Of a stretch of 16,485 bases of DNA, positions 6,097 to 13,268 are shown piece after piece. The number at the start of each line of letters is the position of its first letter. Within the stretch, counting starts at the first letter, position 1. Source of the stretch: JAVVVD01 sp964642795 (GTDB taxonomy: Bacteria > Bacillota > Clostridia > Christensenellales > CAG-138); NCBI GenBank assembly GCA_964642795.1, contig CAZXRQ010000043.1:1-16485 (forward strand), in the 5' to 3' direction. A program made the translations under genes and the position numbers. The notes beneath the pieces were generated by a model. That model was not told where the DNA came from, ran no database searches, and saw only the letters and a program-made list of their open reading frames with translations.

Positions 6097-8082
6097 GTGA
6101 AGCACGCAAACAGGACTCTGGCACTGGCGCTATCCTTCATTATGGCGCTTATGCTGCTGCCTATGGCGGCGCTGGCGGAAACGGTCGCGGATAACCCGGA
6201 GGGAGTAACCGTAGACACACTTGCCGCCGGCGACACGATGGAAAATAACAATGGTGATATAATTGAATGCCGGGGTACGCTTACCAATAATTACGGCAGG
6301 CTGCAAAGATTAGGCGGTACTATCACTAACAATTTTGGCTACTGTGGATATCTGCTTGGCGGCAGTGTAATAAATAATTATGGCACCGCTCTGATCATGA
6401 TAGGCACGATCACCAACGATTATTACGAGATCACATTATTGGGCGGCGAGCATGCTTCGGCAACGGGGCTGTCCACGGTAAACGGCAAGCAATATGTACT
6501 GCGGGGCGGCTCGTTCACCGTCGCACCCGACGCGGGCTACATTTTCGCAGCCGCGCCAACGGCTGATAAAACGGATACGACCGTAACGGCAAACGGCGGC
6601 GGTACCTACACCATCGGCGTTCCGGAAGCCACAACGGGAAGCGGTTATACCGCCACGATCACACTGGACACCATTGCGGACGGTGTTGAGCGTGGCATGC
6701 GGGTAACGCCCGGCGATATCGTATTCATTGAAAAGGGAGAGGGCTACGATCCCATATCGCCGCGCACCTACACCGTCATGAACACGGGGACGCAATCCGT
6801 AAGCAACCTGTCCGTGACGCTTTCCGGACCGGATGCGGGCAGCTTTACACTGAGTACGGCCACAACGCTCTCGGCGCTTACCAACAGGCTGGATACCACC
6901 ACCTTTACCGTGAAGCCCAACGATGGCATGCCCATTGGAACATATAGCGCGGTAATAAATGTATCCGCAGACAGTATTTCAACCGTACAGCAAACGGTCA
7001 GCTTCGAGGTAGCGGCTCCGCGGACGGCAATTTCAGCGTCACCCGACGCCTGGGATTTTGGAACGCGTCAACACAACGGTTTGACTGTGAATGCCACACT
7101 AGATGATGAAATTACAGTTACTTTGACAAATACGGGCAATCAAAGCGTGACCGTAACGCTGCCAAGCGATGATGTTTACACTATTACAGCAGTAAGCGGT
7201 TTTTCCGGCAACAGCGCAACGCTTGCTGAGCAAGGCGACACGGCCGCTTTTTCCGTGAAGCCGTTATTCATTGCCGGTCCCGGATACTACGACAAAACGC
7301 TGACCGTTTCAGGCACCGGCGGCGCGAGCGCGGGTATCGCCCTAAAGCTGAATATTCTGAGTGGGCTTGTTTATACGCCGGCTGCATTGGATTTCGGCAG
7401 CGTATCCGCTGGTTACGCACAGCCTGCCGCACGGACGGTCACAGTTACAAGAAAAACAAACGATGTAGCTGCGATGCTCAAACTTCCAACAAGCACCAGC
7501 TTCGTAATTTTGCCGGGCGACGGTTTTGGAGGTAGTGCCGATGGTAGCGTCCAAGGATCTCTTAACTCCGCCCTGGCTAACTCGGTCACGTTTACCGTGC
7601 AGCCGAAAGCGGGGCTGCCCGTGGGAGTGTATGACGAAACCATAGCCCTCAAATACGACCTCCATACCGAATATTACAACGTTAAGTTCACCGTAACGGA
7701 CCCCGCACCCGCCTCCGACCCGTACACCGTCACCGTAAACGCGGGCGAGCGGGCGAGTATGAGGCTTTCCGCAGACCCTGATGCGGCGGGTTACCAATGG
7801 TATATAGATCGCGGCGACGGCAAGGGCTTTGTGGCGATATCCGGCGCGACGGGTGAAAGCTACACCACCTCCGAGGTGAACGCAGGCAATAACGGCTACC
7901 GCTACCGCCGCGCCACCAAATACGGCGGTTACAGCGTAGACGGCAATGTGTTCACGCTGTACGTTATCGGTGGCGGCACGGTCACTGTGCCGGATACCGG
8001 CAGCGCCGCGTGGCCTGTGCTTACAGTATGCGCCGCGCTGGCGTGCGCGGGCGTACTGCTGCGCAGAAAACGCAAAGCATAA
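6097..8082 (+). CDS. Sortase-type (VPDTG) surface protein with Asn-ladder repeats and Ig-like domains
   Basis: The 661-residue product has a signal peptide (VKHANRT, hydrophobic core, AALAETV, cleavage near residue 28). Residues 45-117 hold five repeats of 14-15 residues of the type GTITNNFGxxxxLLG, starting at G45, G60, G74, G89 and G103. The regular NN suggests a short beta-solenoid with an asparagine ladder. Residues about 205-320, 325-445 and 446-560 look like three beta-sandwich modules of the choice-of-anchor/ASPM-like type (YTVMNTGTQSVSNLSV, VTLTNTGNQSVTV, LDFGSVSAG). An Ig-like module with AGYQWYIDRGDG follows. The C-terminus has VPDTG (631-635), a membrane helix and RRKRKA, the layout of a sortase signal. 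Start GTG 6097 is preferred for AGGGGG upstream and the intact signal peptide. Isoleucine codons are mostly ATT/ATC, unlike the MBOAT gene downstream. The ligand is unknown. Confidence 0.88.
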   Translation: MKHANRTLALALSFIMALMLLPMAALAETVADNPEGVTVDTLAAGDTMENNNGDIIECRGTLTNNYGRLQRLGGTITNNFGYCGYLLGGSVINNYGTALIMIGTITNDYYEITLLGGEHASATGLSTVNGKQYVLRGGSFTVAPDAGYIFAAAPTADKTDTTVTANGGGTYTIGVPEATTGSGYTATITLDTIADGVERGMRVTPGDIVFIEKGEGYDPISPRTYTVMNTGTQSVSNLSVTLSGPDAGSFTLSTATTLSALTNRLDTTTFTVKPNDGMPIGTYSAVINVSADSISTVQQTVSFEVAAPRTAISASPDAWDFGTRQHNGLTVNATLDDEITVTLTNTGNQSVTVTLPSDDVYTITAVSGFSGNSATLAEQGDTAAFSVKPLFIAGPGYYDKTLTVSGTGGASAGIALKLNILSGLVYTPAALDFGSVSAGYAQPAARTVTVTRKTNDVAAMLKLPTSTSFVILPGDGFGGSADGSVQGSLNSALANSVTFTVQPKAGLPVGVYDETIALKYDLHTEYYNVKFTVTDPAPASDPYTVTVNAGERASMRLSADPDAAGYQWYIDRGDGKGFVAISGATGESYTTSEVNAGNNGYRYRRATKYGGYSVDGNVFTLYVIGGGTVTVPDTGSAAWPVLTVCAALACAGVLLRRKRKA

Positions 8083-8105
8083 AACAAAACACGGTTTTCA
8101 GCAGT

Positions 8106-8353
8106 GGCCGCGGCATATGCCGCGGCCCTTGCATGTCGAAAAAGTGCTGAAAGCACTTTTTCGAGGTTTGCAGTTTCGCCTCTCGCCCTAAAGGGCTCTA
8201 AACGGCGAAACTGAGAGGAATAGGGAAAAACTCCGTTTTTCCTTCCGGTCTGACGTACACGCCGCCAGACCGGATTAAACATTAAGGGCTTCGGCCCTTA
8301 ATAACCCCGGAGTTTTTTCGAAAGCCTGAGGGCTGCGGCATATGCCGCGGCCC
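8106..8353 (-). repeat. Multi-hairpin interspersed repeat, copy C (inverted)
   Basis: This is copy B's layout read on the minus strand. In plus order: a 22-bp perfect palindrome (8106-8127); a 13-bp stem with loop GAA (8136-8164); outer stem CAGTTTCGCC/GGCGAAACTG (8171-8180/8204-8213) around GCCCTaaAGGGC (8185-8196); GGAAAAAC-tcc-GTTTTTCC (8224-8242); CCGGTCTG/CAGACCGG (8245-8252/8266-8273); ATTAAGGGC-ttcg-GCCCTTAAT (8281-8302); and a GC-rich palindrome with one wobble (8330-8353). Compared with A and B, several stems carry different sequence on both arms yet still pair. The element lies 23 bases after the surface-protein stop codon. The outer hairpin may serve as its terminator, but no T-run follows directly. 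Confidence 0.92.
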
Positions 8354-8395
8354 TTGTATTTGTGCAGGACGGGTGCTTTTTTTCGTGCATTATTG

Positions 8396-8437
8396 TACAA
8401 TAGCGATATAGCGGGAACTATAAGCGTATCGGATACG
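8396..8437 (+). promoter_or_regulatory. Weak promoter and small palindrome before the DUF4358 operon
   Basis: TACAAT (8396-8401) could be a -10, but no good -35 accompanies it. A 13-base palindrome, CGTATC-G-GATACG (8425-8437), lies between it and the ribosome site AAGGGAG (8465-8471). Its placement suits an operator in the leader, though a palindrome this short may be chance. Confidence 0.25.
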
Positions 8438-8478
8438 TTATTATCCGTGTAAACCTAATTTGCGAAGGGAGAATCATT

Positions 8479-8952
8479 ATGAAAAAGATGCTTGCACTTA
8501 TCATCGCGGCCGTTTTTGCATTGACGGCGGCTGCATGTGCATCGGGCGGGGACGCCGGCGGCATAGATACATCCACCGTTCCACTGTCCGACGTTATGGA
8601 GGATATACTCGCGGACGTTGACGACCTGCCCATGGTAGGCGATGTGGAGGTGGACGACTCCAACTTCGAGTATTACCTGTTCATCCAGCCCATAGAAGGC
8701 GCCGAGGCGCTGGCCAGCGAGGCCATGATAGGCTCCGTCGCGCACTCGGTGGTGCTGCTGCGTGTGCCGGACGGTACGGACGCGGCGGATGTGGCGGCGG
8801 ATATCGAGGCAAACGCCAACCCGCGCAAATGGATATGCGTGGAGGCAGAGAAGGTGGAGGTCGTACAGCACGGCAGCCTCATACTGCTGTGCATGTCCTT
8901 TGATGGCGTCTGCAATCAGATAACCGCTAATTTCAACGCGCTGTTCGATTAA
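8479..8952 (+). CDS. DUF4358 lipoprotein
   Basis: The 157-residue product begins MKKMLALIIAAVFALTAAAC, a lipoprotein signal with the probable lipidated cysteine at residue 20, so the mature protein would be membrane-anchored outside the cell. After a Gly/Asp-rich linker, residues about 60-155 match my recollection of DUF4358. The marks are VVLLRVPDGTDAADV followed by NPRKWICVEAEKVEVV (114-129) and a hydrophobic strand (SLILLCMS). Start ATG 8479 follows AAGGGAG. The MBOAT gene begins 48 bases downstream on the same strand, and a DHHW gene follows. DUF4358 genes are often found next to MBOAT and DHHW genes in Clostridia, which suggests an accessory role in extracytoplasmic glycan acylation. No catalytic role is known. 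Confidence 0.85.
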   Translation: MKKMLALIIAAVFALTAAACASGGDAGGIDTSTVPLSDVMEDILADVDDLPMVGDVEVDDSNFEYYLFIQPIEGAEALASEAMIGSVAHSVVLLRVPDGTDAADVAADIEANANPRKWICVEAEKVEVVQHGSLILLCMSFDGVCNQITANFNALFD

Positions 8953-9000
8953 GCAATACTTGCGTAACGGCCCAGCCGGTACGCCGGGAAAGGACGCAGT

Positions 9001-10389
9001 ATGCTGTTTTCCAGCATAACGTTTTTATACGGCTTTCTGCCCGTTATATTGGCGCTGTATTTTGCAGCGCCAAAGCGGGCTAAGAACTATGTGCTGCTTA
9101 TAGGCAGTCTGGTGTTCTATTTCTTCGGGGAACCGGTATATACACTGCTGCTGGTATTCTCCTCTCTTTCGGACTATGTCCACGCGCTGCTGATAGAGCG
9201 CTGGCGGGGGAGCAAAAAGGCAAAGGCCGCGTTGGTATCCAGCATAATCATCAACCTCGGTATGCTGGGGTTTTTTAAGTATGTCGATTTCTTTATAGGT
9301 ACGATCAACGGCATACTTGGAACAGCCATACCGCTTAGCGGCGTTGCGCTGCCCATAGGCATATCCTTTTTTACCTTCCAGACCATGAGCTACACCATAG
9401 ACGTATACCGCGGCAGGGTGCATGCACAGCGGAATATTGCTACGCTTGCCACCTTCGTATGCCTGTTTCCGCAGCTGATAGCCGGGCCGATAGTGCGCTA
9501 TTCGGATATAGAGCGGGAGCTTACCGACCGGCGCACTACGCTGGATGGCTTTGCGCAGGGTGTGCGGCGGTTTGCGTTTGGGCTGGGGAAAAAAGTGCTG
9601 CTTGCCAACGCCATAGGGGAGCTGTGTACGGCGTTTCGCGCATCGGGCGACAAGAGCGTGCTGTTTTACTGGATGTATGCGGCGGCCTTCGCGCTGCAGA
9701 TATACTTCGATTTTTCCGGCTATTCGGATATGGCGATAGGGCTGGGCGGTATGTTCGGCTTCCGCTTCCCGGAAAACTTCAATTATCCGTATATATCCAG
9801 ATCCGCTACGGAGTTTTGGCGGCGCTGGCACATGACGCTGGGCGGCTGGTTCCGCGATTACGTATATATACCCATGGGCGGCAACCGTACGAGCAGGCTC
9901 AAATGGCTGCGCAATATATGCGTGGTATGGCTGCTTACCGGGCTTTGGCACGGTGCGGCGTGGAATTTTGTGCTGTGGGGCGCATTGTTCGGCGCGCTGC
10001 TGATAGCCGAAAAGCTATGGTACGGCCAGGCGCTGGAAAAAAGCCGCGTGATCGGCCATATATATCTGCTGCTGGTAGTGATAGTGAGCTTTACCATATT
10101 CAACGCGGACGGACTTTCCGGCGCGGCGGGCGATCTGGGCGGAATGATCGGGCTGGGCGGCATACCGGCCGTAAGTGCGGAAACGCTTTATTATCTCAGA
10201 AGCTATGCGGTGCTGTTTGCTGTGTGCATCGTTGCCGCGCTGCCGCTGGGCAGGCGGCTGTATGAACGGGTGAAGGACGCGCGCCTAATGGCCGTGCTGG
10301 AGCCGCTTACGGTGGCGGCGCTGATTATAACATCCACGGCCTGCATTGTGGACGGATCCTTTAATCCGTTTCTGTATTTCCGGTTTTAG
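9001..10389 (+). CDS. MBOAT family O-acyltransferase (AlgI/PatA/DltB-like)
   Basis: This is a 462-residue multi-pass membrane protein of normal length for the AlgI-type MBOAT family. Diagnostic segments are PIGISFFTFQTMSYTIDVYRG, FPQLIAGPIVRY, IYFDFSGYSDMAIGLGGMFGFRFPENFNYPY and FWRRWHMTLGGWFRDYVYIP. The histidine pair expected for the family is at H277 (RRWHMTL) and the probable catalytic H317 (GLWHGAAWNFVLWG). Such proteins move an acetyl group across the membrane for transfer to an exported polysaccharide or peptidoglycan. Start ATG 9001 is preceded by GGGAAAGGA. The DHHW gene begins 15 bases after the stop, with the same order as AlgI with AlgJ/AlgX-type partners. The acceptor glycan cannot be told. 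Isoleucine is almost always ATA here. Confidence 0.95.
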   Translation: MLFSSITFLYGFLPVILALYFAAPKRAKNYVLLIGSLVFYFFGEPVYTLLLVFSSLSDYVHALLIERWRGSKKAKAALVSSIIINLGMLGFFKYVDFFIGTINGILGTAIPLSGVALPIGISFFTFQTMSYTIDVYRGRVHAQRNIATLATFVCLFPQLIAGPIVRYSDIERELTDRRTTLDGFAQGVRRFAFGLGKKVLLANAIGELCTAFRASGDKSVLFYWMYAAAFALQIYFDFSGYSDMAIGLGGMFGFRFPENFNYPYISRSATEFWRRWHMTLGGWFRDYVYIPMGGNRTSRLKWLRNICVVWLLTGLWHGAAWNFVLWGALFGALLIAEKLWYGQALEKSRVIGHIYLLLVVIVSFTIFNADGLSGAAGDLGGMIGLGGIPAVSAETLYYLRSYAVLFAVCIVAALPLGRRLYERVKDARLMAVLEPLTVAALIITSTACIVDGSFNPFLYFRF

Positions 10390-10404
10390 GGAGGTGGAAT
10401 ACGC

Positions 10405-11502
10405 ATGTTAAGATCAAAGCTGACGGCAGGCGTGTTCGCCGTGCTCATATTCGGGCTGGCGATAGCCCATATGGTGCTGCCAGATGCGGGCATTTCGGTT
10501 TCCGAGCGCCGCAAGCTGAAGCAGGCGCCCGCGCTCAGCGCCGGGGCGCTCGTCTCCGGCGATTATTCCGGGGCGCTCGAGGATTACCTGCTGGATCAAT
10601 TCCCCGCGCGCGACGGCTTCCGCACAATAAAAGCCATGCTGCGGTTCTATGTGTTTTTACAGTCCGACAACAACGGCATATTCATTGCGGACGGAAGTGT
10701 ATTCAAGCAGGAGTATCCTCTAAAGCAGGATCAGGTGGAATACGCCGGCAACAAGGTCGCAGAGCTAACGGAGCTGTACCTTGGCGGCATGAACGTATAC
10801 TATTCCGTGATACCGGATAAAAGCCATTTCGTTGCAGAGGAGAGCGGCCAGCTTAGCATGGACTACGGCGAGCTGCTGGACGTTTTCAGCGCGCGGCTGC
10901 CCGAAGGCATCACATATATCGACATTATGGGGCTGCTCACCGCGGAGGATTATTACCGCACGGACTCCCACTGGCAGCAGCAGTGCATATTACCCGTTGC
11001 CGAAAAACTGGCGGACGCTATGGGCGTACATGAGTATTTTTTAGATGAGAGCGCATATACGCAGCACACGCTTTCGCCCTTCTATGGCGTTTACTGCGGG
11101 CAGTCCGCGCTCCCGGTGCGGCCGGATACGCTCGTCTACCTTACAAGCAGGTATACAGATTTTGCCACAGTCACCGGCATAGAGCTGGATGGAGAAAAGC
11201 CGGTATATACCGTGGACAGATTCGGCGGTCTGGACGGCTACGACGTATTCCTCTCCGGCGCTCAGTCCGTGATTACCATTGATGTGCCAAATGCCGGTAC
11301 TGACCGTGAGCTTATCATATTCCGCGACAGCTTCGCTTCCTCACTTGCGCCGCTGCTTATCGGCGCTTACAGCAGGATAACGCTTATAGACCTTAGATAT
11401 ATCTCCTCCTCGCTGGTAGGGGATTATGTGGATTTTACCGACCAGGACGTACTGTTTATGTACAGCACCTCGCTGATAAACAGCGGTATGCTGCTTAAAT
11501 AA
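10405..11502 (+). CDS. DHHW family protein, AlgJ/AlgX-like predicted O-acetyltransferase
   Basis: The 365-residue product has a short cytoplasmic N-terminus, one membrane anchor (residues about 8-27) and an extracellular SGNH-like domain. The family motif appears as Y-R-T-D187-S-H189-W190; the second residue is Ser rather than the His that gives the family its name. A serine in FRDSFASSL (S309) completes a possible Ser-Asp-His triad as in AlgX/AlgJ. Supporting segments are DQFPARDGFR near the N-terminus and YYSVIPDKSHF. The ATG at 10405 follows GGGAGGTGG and lies 15 bases after the MBOAT gene, so the two are surely co-translated. The likely role is to accept the acyl group delivered by the MBOAT protein and place it on a surface polymer; this is inference from paired AlgI–AlgJ/X systems. 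Confidence 0.9.
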   Translation: MLRSKLTAGVFAVLIFGLAIAHMVLPDAGISVSERRKLKQAPALSAGALVSGDYSGALEDYLLDQFPARDGFRTIKAMLRFYVFLQSDNNGIFIADGSVFKQEYPLKQDQVEYAGNKVAELTELYLGGMNVYYSVIPDKSHFVAEESGQLSMDYGELLDVFSARLPEGITYIDIMGLLTAEDYYRTDSHWQQQCILPVAEKLADAMGVHEYFLDESAYTQHTLSPFYGVYCGQSALPVRPDTLVYLTSRYTDFATVTGIELDGEKPVYTVDRFGGLDGYDVFLSGAQSVITIDVPNAGTDRELIIFRDSFASSLAPLLIGAYSRITLIDLRYISSSLVGDYVDFTDQDVLFMYSTSLINSGMLLK

Positions 11503-11532
11503 CGCAACAGCAGCATGTATGCGGCCAGAAAA

Positions 11533-11562
11533 GCCCGCCATTCCCGGAGCGGAATGGCGGGC
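11533..11562. terminator. Bidirectional terminator between convergent genes
   Basis: GCCCGCCATTCC and GGAATGGCGGGC form a perfect 12-bp stem with loop CGGAGC. Read on the minus strand the stem is followed at once by TTTTCTGG, so it is a fair intrinsic terminator for the 11597 gene. On the plus strand it is followed by ATATAATT and could end the DHHW operon. Confidence 0.75.
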
Positions 11563-11596
11563 ATATAATTAGCCGAGAGTAAAGCGGGTGTATCCG

Positions 11597-12316
11597 CTAT
11601 TCTTTTTTATCCTTTTTTTTACGCATGGCGAAAACCATGCCCGCTGCCACGCCTATCAGCATACCCAAAGGCATTTTATCGAACATGTTGCCCACAAACA
11701 AGCCCAGCGCAGCACCGATGAGTATGGGGAGTATGTTTTTGAGCATATTGGGCTTCTCGACCGGCTCTTTGACCGGGCGGCGCATCACCGGCACATACAG
11801 CGCGGCGTTTTCGCCGTCAAGCTGCTCCAGCTCCGCTCCGCCGGAATGTATAAACTCGCCCTGTGCGCACCAGGTAAAGTAGATGTGGTTCCACATTTCA
11901 TTTATGTCGGCTTCGTTGTTCTTACACTCAAAGCGTGCGTATTTACCCGCCTCCAGCGTGTACAGCTCCATGCCCTCCGGCGGCTCAACATCGGTATTTA
12001 CACCTATCAGACGCGTAAAGCCTTGTTTGGAAAAATCATAGCTTACGCACAGTATGCCGGAATAGTCCTTGCGCGGTAAAGCGTCCAATGCGGCAATGAC
12101 GCCGTTTTCTTCAAGCTCAGCGTAAAATGCGCTGGCCAAACCGATGCGCTCCTTGGACTTGCCGCATATCCTGCGGCTTATGCCAACTATGCGCACAGCG
12201 TTAAGGTCAAAGCGCGCGCCGTCGCTTGTTTCTTTTGCTTCCTCGTCGCCTTGCTCCGGCGGCTCGGCAGGGAGCTGTTCGCCGGTAAAGGCGGTATTTC
12301 CAACTTCGTCCATCAT
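11597..12316 (-). CDS. GyrI-like effector-binding domain protein with two C-terminal membrane helices
   Basis: From ATG 12316 the product has 239 residues. An acidic, proline-containing N-terminus (1-35) precedes a GyrI/AraC effector-binding-like fold (about 41-178). Typical features are an early RIVGISRRI strand, GVNTDVEPPEGMELYTLEAGKYARFE (105-130) and MWNHIYFTW (141-149). A Pro/Lys linker leads to two hydrophobic helices (about 194-212 and 216-231) rich in Gly, and the tail is RKKKDKKE. There is no DNA-binding domain, so this is not a standard transcription regulator. The fold binds small hydrophobic or cationic molecules in relatives; tethering it to the membrane is unusual. An in-frame ATG at 12334 exists, but a TATAAT box covers codons just after it and no ribosome site precedes either start, so 12316 is preferred (leaderless). 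Confidence 0.8.
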   Translation of the reverse strand: MMDEVGNTAFTGEQLPAEPPEQGDEEAKETSDGARFDLNAVRIVGISRRICGKSKERIGLASAFYAELEENGVIAALDALPRKDYSGILCVSYDFSKQGFTRLIGVNTDVEPPEGMELYTLEAGKYARFECKNNEADINEMWNHIYFTWCAQGEFIHSGGAELEQLDGENAALYVPVMRRPVKEPVEKPNMLKNILPILIGAALGLFVGNMFDKMPLGMLIGVAAGMVFAMRKKKDKKE

Positions 12317-12322
12317 AAACGG

Positions 12323-12351
12323 ATTATACATCATTTTGTGCGTATTGAAAA
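12323..12351 (-). promoter_or_regulatory. Promoter of the GyrI-like gene, leaderless geometry
   Basis: On the minus strand TTTTCA (12351-12346) and TATAAT (12328-12323) are 17 bases apart. Only six bases (CCGTTT) separate the -10 from ATG 12316, so transcription would begin at about the first base of the start codon. The -35 overlaps that of the divergent promoter. Confidence 0.5.
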
Positions 12352-12373
12352 CAGGCTTTCATCGTGATATGCT
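12345..12373 (+). promoter_or_regulatory. Promoter of the ATP-grasp gene, leaderless geometry
   Basis: TTGAAA (12345-12350) and TATGCT (12368-12373) are 17 bases apart, and TGA directly before TATGCT makes it an extended -10. The ATG at 12381 starts eight bases after the -10, at the expected transcription start, leaving no room for a ribosome binding site. Confidence 0.55.
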
Positions 12374-12380
12374 GAACGGG

Positions 12381-13250
12381 ATGAAAAAAGGCTATCTTAT
12401 AACCAACGGTTTTATGCAGAGCGCGAAGTTTCTCGCGCTTTATGACGCGCTGTCAGCTGCCGCACAGCGGCAGGGGCTGAGCCTGGAGCGGCGCACCAAT
12501 GCCGGGCTGCTTCCCTGCATCACCAAACGCGAACCGACGGACGGTTTTGCGGTGTTTTGGGATAAGGACGTGCGGCTGGGCTATGCGCTGGAAAACAACG
12601 GTATGCGTCTGTTCAACTCCGCACGCGCCATAGAGCTGTGCGACGATAAGGCGGCCACGCATCTTGCACTTTGCGGCAGGCTGCCCATGCCGGATACGCT
12701 GCTGGTGCCGTTCTGCTTTCCGGGGGTGGGGGAGCCGGACTTTTCCTTTGCGGTGGAGGCCGCGGAGCGTCTGGGCTTTCCCATGGTGATAAAGGAGTGC
12801 TTCGGCTCCTTCGGTAAGCAGGTGTATCTTGTAAACGATATGCGGCAAATGTACGAAACGCTTGAGCGTGTGCGCGGCGTCGCCGCGATCATGCAGAGGT
12901 ATGTTGCGGAAAGCCGCGGGAAAGACGTGCGTATATACGTCGTAGGCGATCATGTTGCCGCCGCGATATGCCGCAAAAACCAGCACGGCGGCTTCCTCGC
13001 AAACGTGGCCGCGGGAGGGATGGCTGTGCCGCACACTCCCACAGCCGAGGAGGAGCGCATGGCGCTTGAGGCGGCGAGACTGCTGGGGCTGGACTTCTGC
13101 GGGGTGGATCTTCTGTTCGGCCGTGACGGGCCGCTGCTTATAGAGGTAAACTCCAACGCACACTTTGCCGCTATATCCGAGACCACAGGCGTGGATGTGC
13201 CGGGCGAGATAATTGCGCATGTTAAGCAATGCGTTTGCAATATGGAATGA
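12381..13250 (+). CDS. RimK-like ATP-grasp ligase
   Basis: The 289-residue product is an ATP-grasp enzyme of the RimK/LysX/CofF type, which joins an amine to a carboxylate through an acylphosphate. After a 90-residue N-terminal domain come the ATP-grasp motifs: VIKECFGSFGKQVYLV (136-151, with K138 and the flexible Gly-rich loop), MQRYVAESRGKDVRIYVVGD (171-190, R184) and GVDLLFGRDGPLLIEVNSNAHF (241-262). D243, E255 and N257 in the last are the expected Mg2+ ligands. The substrate cannot be inferred; no ribosomal S6 or carrier-protein gene is adjacent. No ribosome site precedes ATG 12381 or the in-frame ATG at 12369, and a promoter geometry consistent with a leaderless mRNA favours 12381. It is divergent from the GyrI-like gene. 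Confidence 0.88.
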   Translation: MKKGYLITNGFMQSAKFLALYDALSAAAQRQGLSLERRTNAGLLPCITKREPTDGFAVFWDKDVRLGYALENNGMRLFNSARAIELCDDKAATHLALCGRLPMPDTLLVPFCFPGVGEPDFSFAVEAAERLGFPMVIKECFGSFGKQVYLVNDMRQMYETLERVRGVAAIMQRYVAESRGKDVRIYVVGDHVAAAICRKNQHGGFLANVAAGGMAVPHTPTAEEERMALEAARLLGLDFCGVDLLFGRDGPLLIEVNSNAHFAAISETTGVDVPGEIIAHVKQCVCNME

Positions 13251-13268
13251 TGGCTGCCGCGCGATGAG

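Noticed and set aside
8106..8353. A MITE or insertion sequence with terminal inverted repeats.
   Set aside because: The end palindromes are self-complementary rather than inverted copies that define one element, no target-site duplication is evident, and the order of hairpins is mosaic. A MITE-like origin is not excluded.
12144..12380. An N-terminal extension of the ATP-grasp protein.
   Set aside because: It would overlap the minus-strand GyrI-like gene and cross the promoter region; the ATP-grasp N-terminus starts naturally at MKKGYLITNG.
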